64,000 bases of DNA from Pseudorhodoplanes sp049324435 (GTDB lineage Bacteria; Pseudomonadota; Alphaproteobacteria; Rhizobiales; Xanthobacteraceae). Below are positions 35,705 to 44,349 of the stretch, piece after piece. A model generated the notes under the pieces. The model had not been told where the DNA came from, did no database searches, and saw nothing but the letters and a program-made list of their open reading frames with translations. Location of the stretch: assembly GCA_049324435.1 (NCBI GenBank), contig JBMOOQ010000006.1:39498-103497 (forward strand), in the 5' to 3' direction. Made by a program: the position numbers and the translations under genes. Position 1 is the first letter of the stretch; each line of letters starts with the position of its first letter.

Positions 35705-37155
35705 TGCTTGTCCTCGATCACGACAGGGCCGGAGGTTACTGGGGTTCGGTCTATGTCTTCACTGCGATCAAAGGTCTGCAGGTCGTGATCGACGGACCCG
35801 TGGGCTGCGAGAATCTGCCGGTCACATCGGTTCTGCATTATACCGATGCGCTGCCGCCGCACGAGCTGCCGATTGTGGTGACCGGGCTCGGCGAGGAAGA
35901 ACTTGGGCAGAAGGGCACAGAGGGCGCGATGAAGCGTGCCCATGCGACGCTCGATCCAGATTTGCCTGTGGTGGTGGTGACCGGCTCAATTGCCGAGATG
36001 ATCGGCGGCGGCGTCACCCCGGAAGGGACCAACATCAAGCGTTTCCTGCCGCGCACCATCGACGAGGATCAATGGCAAAGCGCCAACCGCGCCATGATGT
36101 GGCTGTGGACCGAGTTCGGTCTGAAGAAAGTGCCGGAGCGAAAACCGCGCAAGGACGGTGAGAAGCCGCGCGTCAATATCATCGGTCCGATCTACGGCAC
36201 CTTCAACATGCCGTCCGATCTCGCCGAAATCCGGCGGCTCGTGGAAGGCATCGGTGCCGAAGTGAACATGGTTTTCCCGCTCGGCAGCCATCTCCAGGAC
36301 GTGCCGCGGCTCGTCAATGCCGACGTCAATATCTGCATGTACCGCGAATTCGGCCGGCTATTGTGCGAGGCGCTGAACCGGCCCTATCTGCAGGCGCCGA
36401 TCGGCCTGCATTCGACCACGAAATTCCTGCGAGCGCTCGGCGAATTGCTTGGCCTCGATCCCGAGCCGTTTATCGCCCGCGAGAAGCACACCACCATCAA
36501 GCCGCTCTGGGATCTGTGGCGGTCGGTGACTCAGGATTTCTACGGCACCACCAGTTTCGGCATCGTCGCGAACGAAACCTATGCACGCGGCGTGCGCCAT
36601 TTTCTTGAGGACGAGATGGGCATGACATGCCATTTCGCCATCGCGCGCTGCGCCGGCGCAAAGACCGACAATGCAGCGGTGCGCAAGGCGGTGCAGGAGA
36701 AGGCGCCGCTGATCCTGTTTGGCAGCTACAACGAGCGGATGTATCTCGCGGAGACGCGCGGCCGTGCCGTCTATGTGCCTGCTTCGTTTCCCGGCGCAAT
36801 CATCAGGCGACATACCGGTACGCCGTTCATGGGGTATGCTGGCGCAACCTATCTTGTGCAGGAAGCGTGCAACGCGCTGTTCGACGCGCTGTTTCACATA
36901 TTGCCGCTCGGCACCGATCTCGACACGGTCGACGCTACGCCAGCCCGTTTACAGCCGGAACTGGCCTGGAACGCCGACGCCAAGAGCGAGCTCGATCGCC
37001 TTGTCGATGCGCAGCCGGTTCTGGTGCGAATATCTGCGGCCAAGCGGCTGCGCGACGCTGCCGAGCGGGACGCCCGTCGAAGCGGGCACGAGGCGGTGAC
37101 GGTTGCGAGTGTGGCGCGAGCCCGGGCCAGGCTCGCGGCGCACGAAGCGGCTTGA
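35704..37155 (+). CDS. bchZ: Chlorophyllide reductase subunit BchZ
   Basis: 483-aa NifK-like partner of BchY. Seen: DHDRAGGYWGSVYVFTAIKGLQVVIDGPVGCENLPVT near the N-terminus, GSIAEMIGGGV, and YGTTSFGIVANETYARGVRHFLEDEMGM. A C-terminal tail beyond residue 430 has helical, Arg/Ala-rich composition. Followed 18 bp later by pufQ, so pigment and structural genes share a transcript. Confidence 0.96.
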   Translation: MLVLDHDRAGGYWGSVYVFTAIKGLQVVIDGPVGCENLPVTSVLHYTDALPPHELPIVVTGLGEEELGQKGTEGAMKRAHATLDPDLPVVVVTGSIAEMIGGGVTPEGTNIKRFLPRTIDEDQWQSANRAMMWLWTEFGLKKVPERKPRKDGEKPRVNIIGPIYGTFNMPSDLAEIRRLVEGIGAEVNMVFPLGSHLQDVPRLVNADVNICMYREFGRLLCEALNRPYLQAPIGLHSTTKFLRALGELLGLDPEPFIAREKHTTIKPLWDLWRSVTQDFYGTTSFGIVANETYARGVRHFLEDEMGMTCHFAIARCAGAKTDNAAVRKAVQEKAPLILFGSYNERMYLAETRGRAVYVPASFPGAIIRRHTGTPFMGYAGATYLVQEACNALFDALFHILPLGTDLDTVDATPARLQPELAWNADAKSELDRLVDAQPVLVRISAAKRLRDAAERDARRSGHEAVTVASVARARARLAAHEAA

Positions 37156-37173
37156 GACTACGGGAGAGGGATC

Positions 37174-37410
37174 ATGGCGCTCGAAACGGATACCCGGCAC
37201 GTCGCAACGATGCGATGGCGGCATGGCGAGATCGAGTATCGTCTGCTGCACGCTGTGCTGTTCGGCGTACTCGTCGCATCAATCGGGTTGTCGCGGTTGA
37301 TGCCGTGGCGCTGGTTTGAGCGCCGGGAAAGCGAGGCCGTGCGCCGGAGCATATTCTGCGAAGCGCGCGCGACAACCAACAAGATCGTCCCGATGGTGTT
37401 CATGGGATAG
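37174..37410 (+). CDS. pufQ: PufQ, small membrane factor of the puf operon
   Basis: 78-aa protein with one membrane span (about residues 24-41) and the C-terminal pattern CEARATTNKIVPMVFMG, which is how PufQ proteins end. PufQ is needed for BChl delivery and optimal pigment-protein assembly. It occupies the canonical place between bchZ and pufB and has GGAGAGGG upstream of ATG 37174. Sequence conservation in this family is low, so position is a large part of the argument. Confidence 0.8.
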   Translation: MALETDTRHVATMRWRHGEIEYRLLHAVLFGVLVASIGLSRLMPWRWFERRESEAVRRSIFCEARATTNKIVPMVFMG

Positions 37411-37657
37411 GGAGCATTCGTGTTGCGCTCGTCGAGCGCGAGTGTGAACAGGGCAAGACTGCCTGAGGAGAGTCCGGTTCCCCGGACGCATTCGAAGCCC
37501 GGTAGAGAGGAGATGGCGATCCAGTGCGATCGTCATCCGTGAGTTTTCGTCCGGGAATACCGGGCGGAAAGCTGCCGTGGCGGGAAACCGTTGCGGCAAT
37601 CCTTGCCGCGCGGGATTTGCGCGGTAACGGCCGCAAGGCCAACCGGAGAGGACTATC
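37411..37657. promoter_or_regulatory. pufQ-pufB intercistronic leader with hairpins
   Basis: 247 bp without a gene. Two clear inverted repeats: GCGCTCG at 37425-37431 with CGAGCGC at 37433-37439, and GTCCGG at 37472-37477 with CCGGAC at 37482-37487 around a 4-base loop. A third G+C-rich segment (37590-37640) precedes the pufB ribosome site GGAGAGGAC. This is where puf mRNA 5' ends or processing sites usually lie. Confidence 0.6.
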
Positions 37658-37879
37658 ATGGCTGACTCTAGGGGCGGCTCTCTCTCGGGACTGACGGAAC
37701 AGGAAGCGCGAGAGTTTCACTCGATCTTCCTGACCAGCTTCATCGTCTTCGTCGTGATCTGCGCGATCGCCCACTTCCTAGTGTGGCAGTGGCGTCCGTG
37801 GCTCCCGGGACCGAAAGGCTACGCCTTCCTTGAAGGCGCAGGACAGACGGTGAGTTCCCTGATCCCGTTCGTGTCATAG
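37658..37879 (+). CDS. pufB: Light-harvesting 1 beta polypeptide
   Basis: 73-aa LH1 beta chain. The BChl-binding core is AREFHSIFLTSFIVFVVICAIAHFLVWQWRPWLPG; the His in IAHFL ligates BChl a and the following WxWRPW is typical. The C-terminal extension (GPKGYAFLEGAGQTVSSLIPFVS) is longer than in Rhodobacter but is seen in Hyphomicrobiales. Ribosome site GAGAGGAC is 5 bp before the ATG. pufA follows after 11 bp. Confidence 0.96.
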   Translation: MADSRGGSLSGLTEQEAREFHSIFLTSFIVFVVICAIAHFLVWQWRPWLPGPKGYAFLEGAGQTVSSLIPFVS

Positions 37880-37890
37880 GAGGATAAACA

Positions 37891-38067
37891 ATGTGGAAGA
37901 TGTGGCTTCTCTTCGATCCGCGGAGAACCCTGATCGCGTTGTTTACTTTCCTGTTCGCGCTGGCGCTGGTGATCCACTTCATCCTGCTCAGCACGAACCG
38001 GTTCAATTGGCTGGAGGGGCCGCGCGCCCCTGCGACCAAGGCATCGATCGAGACACTGATCGGTTGA
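37891..38067 (+). CDS. pufA: Light-harvesting 1 alpha polypeptide
   Basis: 58-aa LH1 alpha chain, which pairs with PufB around the reaction centre. Start MWKMWLLFDPRRTL is the classical amphipathic N-terminus; the membrane span ALFTFLFALALVIHFILLS carries the BChl-ligating His; it ends with STNRFNWLEG and a short tail. Strong AGGAGG 8 bp upstream. Found by reading directly because it is short. Two stable hairpins follow before pufL. Confidence 0.96.
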   Translation: MWKMWLLFDPRRTLIALFTFLFALALVIHFILLSTNRFNWLEGPRAPATKASIETLIG

Positions 38068-38081
38068 AGGCAGTCAAGACT

Positions 38082-38159
38082 GGCGGACGAGGCGTGGGCA
38101 AAACTCTCGCCCCGTCCGCCGACGGCAAAGCCTGCGAGCAGTCCGCAAGGGCGGACTGC
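38082..38159 (+). promoter_or_regulatory. Double hairpin between pufA and pufL (mRNA stabiliser/attenuator)
   Basis: First stem: GGCGGACG (38082-38089) with CGTCCGCC (38113-38120), extended inwards by GGCG (38091-38094) with CGCC (38108-38111) after a 1x1 mismatch. Second stem: nine perfect base pairs, 38138-38146 with 38151-38159, loop AAGG. In Rhodobacter, hairpins at this place protect the pufBA segment and give more LH1 than reaction-centre protein. No U-run follows, so it is not a plain terminator. Confidence 0.82.
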
Positions 38160-38178
38160 ATCTTGAAGGGGCGAGATC

Positions 38179-39021
38179 ATGGCCATGCTCAGCTTTGAAC
38201 CGAAGTACCGCGTACGCGGCGGTACCCTGATTGGCGGCGACCTGTTCGATTTCTGGGTTGGGCCGTTCTATGTCGGCTTCTTCGGCGTCACCACGATTTT
38301 CTTCACATTTCTCGGTGTGGCGATGATCATGTATGGCGCGGCGTTAGGGCCAACCTGGAACATCTGGCTGATCAGCATCAATCCGCCGCCGCCGGAATAC
38401 GGGCTCGCATTCGCGCCGCTCAAGGAAGGCGGGATTTGGCAGATTGTCACAGTCTGCGCGCTGGGTGCGTTCGTATCCTGGGCGCTGCGCGAGGTGGAAA
38501 TCTGCCGCAAGCTCGGCATCGGATACCACGTGCCATTTGCCTTCAGCATCGCGATCTTTGCCTATTTCACGCTCGTTGTGATCCGGCCGGTTCTGATGGG
38601 CTCATGGTCCTATGGCTTTCCGTACGGAATCATGAGCCATCTCGATTGGGTGTCGAACACCGGCTATCAGTACGGCAACTTCCACTACAATCCGGCTCAC
38701 ATGATCGCGATCACGTTCTTCTTCACGACGTGTCTCGCACTCGCACTGCACGGCTCGCTCATCCTGTCCGCCACAAATCCGAAACCGGGCGAGACGGTAC
38801 GAACCGCCGAACATGAAAATACGTTCTTCCGCGACACCATCGGATGGTCAATCGGAACGCTTGGCATTCACCGTCTGGGCCTGTTCCTCGCGTTGTCCGC
38901 CGGCTTCTGGAGTGCGGTCTGCATTGTGATCAGCGGACCGAGCTGGCTGTGGCCGGAGGGCGAGCAATGGGTCACCTGGTGGGAATGGTGGCGCAACATG
39001 CCGATCTGGTCGTCGCGATAA
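38179..39021 (+). CDS. pufL: Photosynthetic reaction centre L subunit
   Basis: 280-aa integral membrane protein with five spans. Cofactor ligands, numbered with Met1: H154 and H174 for the BChls and H191 and H231 for the non-haem iron, within YNPAHMIA, LALHGSL and GTLGIHRLG; E/F conserved stretches FVSWALREVEICRKLGIGYH are present. Starts at ATG 38179 behind GGGGCGAG. 15 bp separate it from pufM. Confidence 0.97.
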   Translation: MAMLSFEPKYRVRGGTLIGGDLFDFWVGPFYVGFFGVTTIFFTFLGVAMIMYGAALGPTWNIWLISINPPPPEYGLAFAPLKEGGIWQIVTVCALGAFVSWALREVEICRKLGIGYHVPFAFSIAIFAYFTLVVIRPVLMGSWSYGFPYGIMSHLDWVSNTGYQYGNFHYNPAHMIAITFFFTTCLALALHGSLILSATNPKPGETVRTAEHENTFFRDTIGWSIGTLGIHRLGLFLALSAGFWSAVCIVISGPSWLWPEGEQWVTWWEWWRNMPIWSSR

Positions 39022-39036
39022 GCCAAGGAGCGTGTC

Positions 39037-39957
39037 ATGGCTGAATATCAAAATATCTTCACCGCCGTGCAGGTCCGCTCCCCGCTCTATCAGGGTGTTC
39101 CGGTTGCAGCCGGCCCCTTCGTGCGGCAGGGCGGCGGGTTTTACTACTGGCTCGGCAAAATCGGCGATGCGCAGATTGGTCCCTATTACATCGGCTGGAC
39201 CGGTATCGCGTCGCTATTCTTTGGCTTTATTGCGATCGAGATCATCGGCCTCAACATGATGGCGCAGGTTAACTGGAGCCCGATCGAGTTCGTGCGGCAA
39301 TTGCCGTGGCTCGCACTCGAGCCACCGCTTCCGCAGCATGGTCTGAAGGTGCTGCCGCCTCTTCAGGAAGGCGGCTGGTGGCTGATTGCGGGCTTTTTCC
39401 TCACGGCGTCGATCCTTTTGTGGTGGGTTCGAGTGTACGTTCGCGCGCGCATGCTCGGCATGGGAACGCATGTCGCCTGGGCTTTTGCGTCGGCGATCTT
39501 CCTTTATCTGTCATTGGGATTCATCCGTCCGCTGCTGATGGGAAGCTGGAGCGAAGGCGTACCCTTCGGAATCTTCCCGCATCTCGACTGGACCAACAAC
39601 TTCTCCATCAACCACGGCAACTTGTTCTACAACCCGTTCCACATGCTCTCGATCGCGTTCCTGTATGGATCGGCTCTGCTATTTGCGATGCACGGCGCCA
39701 CCATTCTCGCGGTGACGCGCTATGGCGGTGAGCGCGAAATCGAGCAGATCGTTGACCGCGGGACGGCGGCCGAACGTGCGGCTCTGTTCTGGCGCTGGAC
39801 CATGGGGTTTAACGCGACGGTGGAATCCATTCACCGCTGGGCGTGGTGGTTCGCAACGCTGTGCACTCTGACAGGCGGAATCGGAATCCTGCTGTCGGGA
39901 ACCGCCGTCGACAACTGGTTTGAGTGGGGCGTGAAACACGGGCTGGCAGTGCGCTGA
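39037..39957 (+). CDS. pufM: Photosynthetic reaction centre M subunit
   Basis: 306-aa membrane partner of PufL. H202 ligates BChl, and H219, E234 and H266 complete the non-haem iron site; these positions match the Rhodobacter M numbering. The stop shares its last base with the start of a heme oxygenase, and no pufC follows, so the reaction centre is of the type without tetrahaem cytochrome, reduced by soluble cytochrome c2. Confidence 0.97.
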   Translation: MAEYQNIFTAVQVRSPLYQGVPVAAGPFVRQGGGFYYWLGKIGDAQIGPYYIGWTGIASLFFGFIAIEIIGLNMMAQVNWSPIEFVRQLPWLALEPPLPQHGLKVLPPLQEGGWWLIAGFFLTASILLWWVRVYVRARMLGMGTHVAWAFASAIFLYLSLGFIRPLLMGSWSEGVPFGIFPHLDWTNNFSINHGNLFYNPFHMLSIAFLYGSALLFAMHGATILAVTRYGGEREIEQIVDRGTAAERAALFWRWTMGFNATVESIHRWAWWFATLCTLTGGIGILLSGTAVDNWFEWGVKHGLAVR

Positions 39958-40769
39958 TGACCGAGTCTCAATGCCAGATTGCTAATGGCGGCGGACACGA
40001 GGCGAGTACACCCTTTCTCGACCAGCGACCGGCTCCGGATGACGCCAGCTCACGCCGCCGCCTGATTTGCCCCATGGGGTTCGTCAGCGTCTCGTCGGAC
40101 CAGAACGATGGACCGGCAGAGCGGCCTTTGTCGGACCTGTTGCGGGAGCGCACGAGATCGCTGCATGCGACGGCGGAGCGGAGTGGTGTCGTTTCCGATA
40201 TTCTGCAACGCAAAGCCGATCGCATGGAGTACGCATTGCTGTTGCGCAACCTCGTGCCGGCCTATGAGCGCCTTGAGGCGGAGCTGTCCGCCCGTCATGT
40301 GGAACCTGTGTTCGGGGTTTTTGCACGCCGCGCGGTCCGGCGGGCGGACCGGATTCGGTCCGACCTTTGCAACATCGCGGGTTCCGAGTGGGAGCGGTCC
40401 CTGCCTCTGCTCGCATCGGGCGCCGCCTATGCCTCTGCTATCGCCAAGGCGGCCGCGGGTGACGGGCTGCGGCTCGTATCGCATGCCTATGTCCGGTATT
40501 TTGGCGACCTGAGCGGCGGCCAGGTTCTCAAAAAACTCCTCGGGAAATCAATGTCCCTGCCGGCAGACGCGCTGTCGCTTTACGACTTTCCCGATACCGA
40601 TACGCAAAGACTTAAACAGTCAATGCGCGATGCTCTCGACCACGCGGGGAGAATAACCGACGATCCGCACAAGCTGGTGATCGAGGCCATGACCGCATTC
40701 GAGCACAACATTTGTGTCTCTCGCGAGGTAAAAGTCAGGCGTCGTTCGAATCGTCCGGCTCTGGCCTGA
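39957..40769 (+). CDS. hmuO: Biliverdin-producing heme oxygenase
   Basis: Cleaves haem to biliverdin, CO and Fe, supplying the bacteriophytochrome chromophore. Proximal His in RERTRSLHATAERSG and distal-helix motif YVRYFGDLSGGQVLKKLLG are clear. From ATG 39957 it would be 270 aa, with about 55 N-terminal residues outside the family; ATG 40074 is an internal alternative but has no ribosome site, whereas 39957 is coupled to the pufM stop (TGATGA). It converges with bphP 25 bp away. hmuO is the symbol used for this place in Bradyrhizobium; it may be named bphO elsewhere. Confidence 0.9.
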   Translation: MTESQCQIANGGGHEASTPFLDQRPAPDDASSRRRLICPMGFVSVSSDQNDGPAERPLSDLLRERTRSLHATAERSGVVSDILQRKADRMEYALLLRNLVPAYERLEAELSARHVEPVFGVFARRAVRRADRIRSDLCNIAGSEWERSLPLLASGAAYASAIAKAAAGDGLRLVSHAYVRYFGDLSGGQVLKKLLGKSMSLPADALSLYDFPDTDTQRLKQSMRDALDHAGRITDDPHKLVIEAMTAFEHNICVSREVKVRRRSNRPALA

Positions 40770-40784
40770 AGTTCCGTCGCCGTG

Positions 40785-40800
40785 AAATAGCGGTCTATTT
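40785..40800. terminator. Small inverted repeat at convergent hmuO/bphP ends
   Basis: AAATAG (40785-40790), loop CGGT, CTATTT (40795-40800). The repeat spans the 25-bp gap and the bphP stop codon and is flanked by A/T on both sides, so it could act as a weak bidirectional terminator. The stem is short and A/T rich, hence the modest confidence. Confidence 0.4.
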
Positions 40801-42960
40801 GCCGTTGCGCATGGCGTGCCAGATCAGGTGATCGAGCACCTCGGCGGAACGGTCCACGGAGTTCCGCACACTCTCCAGCATTTGCAGCATCCGTGCGTTG
40901 TCCATCCCGTCGGTGATTTCAAGTGCAGCGAGCTGCGCATTTTCGACAACCGACGCCAGCAGCTTCTGATACATCAGGTCGGCATTTGTATCCTTACCCG
41001 AAATTTTTCCGCGATGGCTTTCATAGATGACATCCTGAAAACGCCGGCCGGCGGCTTCGGCAGCCTTACGATCCGCAATATCCGTGAACAGCAGCACGAA
41101 TCCCAGAATACGATCCGGTGACGAGAAGACCGGGTCGCCGCGCACCAGAAACGACCGCGGCTCATGGCCGGCGTGCACGAACGTGACCTCGCCGCGCCAT
41201 GTGCGCCGGAGTTCTACAAGATCCTTCAGCCGCCGGCGTGCGTCGGTCGTCTCGTCGAAAAACACGGCGAGATCGTCGATGAACTCGTAGGTCTGGCGGG
41301 CCTGCGGCAGCAGCGCCTCGAATGCGCGGTTATGAAGGATGATTCGCCCCTTTGCGTCGGCAATCACGACCGGCAAGTCGGATATCTGGACCTGCTTTGT
41401 CACATGCGCAAACTGATCCTGCGCGATCAGGAGACGTACCGAACGAAATTGCAGAACCACATCGGCGACCGTTTCGCCGATCAGCCTTGCTGCGGTCAGG
41501 TCTGCCGCGCTCCACGGTTCGCATTTGCCTTCTACCAGCTGATGCCATTGGGCGAACGACCGCCGCGGCGACAATTGCGAAGGGTCGTCGCCGACCAGCA
41601 CCGGCTTAAGCGGATCGCCGCCCCAGGTAATAAGACGGATGCGTTCGGGGCGAAACCAGATCAGATACTCACCCGGCGTGCTGGAAACCGGTGTCGCGAC
41701 GAGGCCAGCCGCTACGGAAACCAGCGGTGCAAAGTCAGGCTCATCGAATCCGAGCGCTGCGGTGGCAAAAACCGGAGCGCGCTCCTGCTGATCGAGCCAT
41801 GCTGCAATCTCGCGCAATTGCAGCGTTCCAGGTACTTCCCCGGTCGATAAAATCTGTCCTTCGAAAAGCAGTGCGGCGCCGCCCGCGGACAATGGCTGAA
41901 GCAACGATTGCGAATTGTCGAACAGCGCAACCCGCCAGTCTCCGTCGCGCGAAATCGCTTCGATCATCCGCTGTTCGAGGCGGCGAACCGACAATTCCGC
42001 CTGGGCCTGAGCGAAGCTTTCAAGGGCCGCAATTCGTGTCGCGACTGTTTCACCGAGCAATTCGCATGCGGCGCGCATCTCGAACGGCAGCGAGCGGGGC
42101 GAATAATGATGGCAGGCGACCAGGCCCCAAAGCTTGCCGCCGACCATGATCGATGCCACCAGCGTTGCGCGGACACCCATATTTTTCAGATACTGAATAT
42201 GGATTGGTGACATGCTACGCAGCCAGCATAACGACATGTCGAGATCGCGATCGGTGAGGGGGCTTTGGCGCGGGACGATCGGCACCGGCTGGTATTCGAC
42301 ATCGACCAGAACACGGACCCGGTTGCGTTCGTACAGTCGCCTCGCGATCTGCGGGATGTCGGACGCCGGATAGCGATTGCCGAGATAGGCTTCCAGATGC
42401 GGTTCGCGACGTTCGGAGAAAACCTCCCCGTGCCCTTCGTCGTCGAAACGATAGACCATGACACGGTCGTATCCGGTCAGTTCCTTGAACAGGCTCGCCG
42501 TTTCCTCGCAAAGCGTCCGCAACGTCGATGCCGAAATAATGGTCTTAAGAGCGCGTTCGATCACATCGGACAGATCGATCGGGGGCGAGCTGCGCTCGAA
42601 TTCGAGAACAAGTCCGTTTTCAGGCGGCCGGTGGAGCAAAACGTCATATTCCACCGGAGGATTCGACAGCGTGCAGCGGACCGCGACAGGAATGGTTCGC
42701 AGTGAATCCGTCAGAAGCGGCTGTATCCGCTCGAAGAGATTGTCGCCAAACTCACGAATATTTCGACCAATGATATTGCCGGAAACGCCGAGGAATTCGC
42801 CTGCATTTGCGCTCGCCTGCACAACGACAAGCTCCGGCTCCCGCACAACGATCAGCCCGCCATGCGGCTGGATCGATCCTGCAAGATGAATTTGCTCTCT
42901 CTCGCAATTCGAGAGGTCGGCCTGTCCGAATGCCGGCGACGCCATTGTACGAGAGACCAC
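40795..42960 (-). CDS. bphP: Kinase-less bacteriophytochrome regulating the PGC
   Basis: 721-aa red/far-red photoreceptor. PAS domain with chromophore-binding C19 (DLSNCEREQIHLAGSIQPHG), GAF with PASDIPQ and ACHHYSPR, PHY with WHQLVEGKCEPW, then a second PAS (about 520-640) and a coiled-coil C-terminus in place of a histidine kinase. This architecture is that of BphP1 of Bradyrhizobium and Rhodopseudomonas, which relieves PpsR repression in far-red light by binding PpsR. GTG 42960 has GGGAGAG upstream; ATG 42945 is the alternative. It is 24 bp after ppsR. Confidence 0.95.
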   Translation of the reverse strand: MVSRTMASPAFGQADLSNCEREQIHLAGSIQPHGGLIVVREPELVVVQASANAGEFLGVSGNIIGRNIREFGDNLFERIQPLLTDSLRTIPVAVRCTLSNPPVEYDVLLHRPPENGLVLEFERSSPPIDLSDVIERALKTIISASTLRTLCEETASLFKELTGYDRVMVYRFDDEGHGEVFSERREPHLEAYLGNRYPASDIPQIARRLYERNRVRVLVDVEYQPVPIVPRQSPLTDRDLDMSLCWLRSMSPIHIQYLKNMGVRATLVASIMVGGKLWGLVACHHYSPRSLPFEMRAACELLGETVATRIAALESFAQAQAELSVRRLEQRMIEAISRDGDWRVALFDNSQSLLQPLSAGGAALLFEGQILSTGEVPGTLQLREIAAWLDQQERAPVFATAALGFDEPDFAPLVSVAAGLVATPVSSTPGEYLIWFRPERIRLITWGGDPLKPVLVGDDPSQLSPRRSFAQWHQLVEGKCEPWSAADLTAARLIGETVADVVLQFRSVRLLIAQDQFAHVTKQVQISDLPVVIADAKGRIILHNRAFEALLPQARQTYEFIDDLAVFFDETTDARRRLKDLVELRRTWRGEVTFVHAGHEPRSFLVRGDPVFSSPDRILGFVLLFTDIADRKAAEAAGRRFQDVIYESHRGKISGKDTNADLMYQKLLASVVENAQLAALEITDGMDNARMLQMLESVRNSVDRSAEVLDHLIWHAMRNGK

Positions 42961-42984
42961 CCCGGAACTCTCCCGTGTTGCGGC

Positions 42985-44349
42985 TCACTTTCCTCCGTCG
43001 GCCTTTTCGGAGCCACCATCAAGGCCGTAACGATTTAGCTTCGCATAGAGGCTCTGCCGGCTCAATCCCAGAAGCTCTGCCGCGACTGTTCTATTGTCGT
43101 TCGCCAAATCCAGCGCCGACTTGACGTAATGCCGCTCAACCACGGCGACGGTATCTTTCACCAGCGATCGCAGCGGAACCTTGCCAATGCGCTCAGCCAT
43201 CGCGCCCAAGGCGTTGCGAAGACTCTTGTCATCTCCCGGCATGCCAATGCGGCGGCCGACGTCACGGAGCAGCACGCCAATATATTGTACGGAGGTATCG
43301 TCGTTGCCAGCCGCAGATATCTCGACCTCTGTCGTCGTGCCAAGATCGCCCTGTATTGTTGTCGTGAACATGCGAACGAAACGATGGTGTTCGACATTGG
43401 CGAGAAGCACTGCGAGATCCGCGCCCGGCCGCGATAACCAGCGCGTTAACCGCTCGCCGACTACGGATCCCTTGGCTCCGACTTCTACGAGGTCGAGGAA
43501 GGCGCGATTGGCGCGGCGGATCACCCCGCTCGGGTCGATAACTACAAAGCCATCCGGCAAACGCTCGATCAGGTCGTCAATCGAAATCGAATCCTGATCG
43601 ACAATTCCGGTTTGTGCGGTCCAGCCGGGAGAGAGCTGAAGCATCATCACCGAATTCGGTTCGGGTGACATCAACGATGCGCGCACCAGCCAGGGCTTTT
43701 TGTCGTTACCGAGGTGGATCAGGATACCCGGTGCCTTGCCGTGCTCGCGTGCGCGGAGCGCCATCGAATGAAACACGTCGCGGTCGTCGGGGCTCACGCT
43801 CTGAACGAAATCGCGGGTGCCGGCCTCTGGTGCAGCCGTCATATTCAAAGCGGCAAGAGCGGCTGGATTCGCCTGAAGGATTCGCTGGTCCGCCGTCCGT
43901 AACAACAGGACGGGCTCGTTCGACATGTCAAACAGCAAGCGGTATCGAGTCTCGACTTCGCGCAATTTCCAATAATCGCGCTCCATTGCCTGCTGCGCGG
44001 CGATCAATCGCGCCTGCAACTCAGCAACCGCCTGGAGATTCTTGCCGACCGCAAGCAGCCCGGCGCGACCACCGAGCAGAACGGTGGTGTATTCCATCGG
44101 CAATTCGAGGCCACTCGGAAAACGTTGTGTGACCTGACGAAACGCCGATACGCCCTGCTCGCGCGCGTCGGTCAGCATGCTCCGGACTTTTTGGCCGCCG
44201 GCATCGACCACCGTCTCATTCCAGGGCTTGCCGAGCCAGGCTTCAACGCCTTCATCGGACAGCGAGCGCGACAGCGTTGCCTCCCGGATCACCCCATCGA
44301 GGTCCAGGAGCAACGTCACGTCCGGCTGAGCGATATTGATGTTGCCCAT
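42985..44349 (-). CDS. ppsR2: PpsR-type PGC repressor next to bphP (PpsR2-like)
   Basis: 454-aa PAS-PAS-HTH regulator. PAS regions lie at about 10-120, 135-250 and 265-375 by spacing; a coiled-coil-like Q-linker (AQQAMERDYWKLREVETRYRLLF) separates the first two. The C-terminal Fis-type HTH is LANDNRTVAAELLGLSRQSLYAKLNRYGL. The protein contains no cysteine at all, so the disulfide redox switch of Rhodobacter PpsR is impossible here. Start 44349 lacks a strong ribosome site. The number 2 follows Bradyrhizobium usage, where the copy by bphP is PpsR2. Confidence 0.9.
   Translation of the reverse strand: MGNINIAQPDVTLLLDLDGVIREATLSRSLSDEGVEAWLGKPWNETVVDAGGQKVRSMLTDAREQGVSAFRQVTQRFPSGLELPMEYTTVLLGGRAGLLAVGKNLQAVAELQARLIAAQQAMERDYWKLREVETRYRLLFDMSNEPVLLLRTADQRILQANPAALAALNMTAAPEAGTRDFVQSVSPDDRDVFHSMALRAREHGKAPGILIHLGNDKKPWLVRASLMSPEPNSVMMLQLSPGWTAQTGIVDQDSISIDDLIERLPDGFVVIDPSGVIRRANRAFLDLVEVGAKGSVVGERLTRWLSRPGADLAVLLANVEHHRFVRMFTTTIQGDLGTTTEVEISAAGNDDTSVQYIGVLLRDVGRRIGMPGDDKSLRNALGAMAERIGKVPLRSLVKDTVAVVERHYVKSALDLANDNRTVAAELLGLSRQSLYAKLNRYGLDGGSEKADGGK

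Noticed and set aside
37443..37460. TGT-N12-ACT resembling a PpsR site between pufQ and pufB
   Set aside because: Third base of the right half is wrong and the centre is G+C rich, unlike the AT-rich centres of the other operators.
37463..37500. CTGAGGA followed by a hairpin, like a hammerhead ribozyme core
   Set aside because: The GAAA element that must follow stem II is not in place, and stems I and III cannot be drawn.
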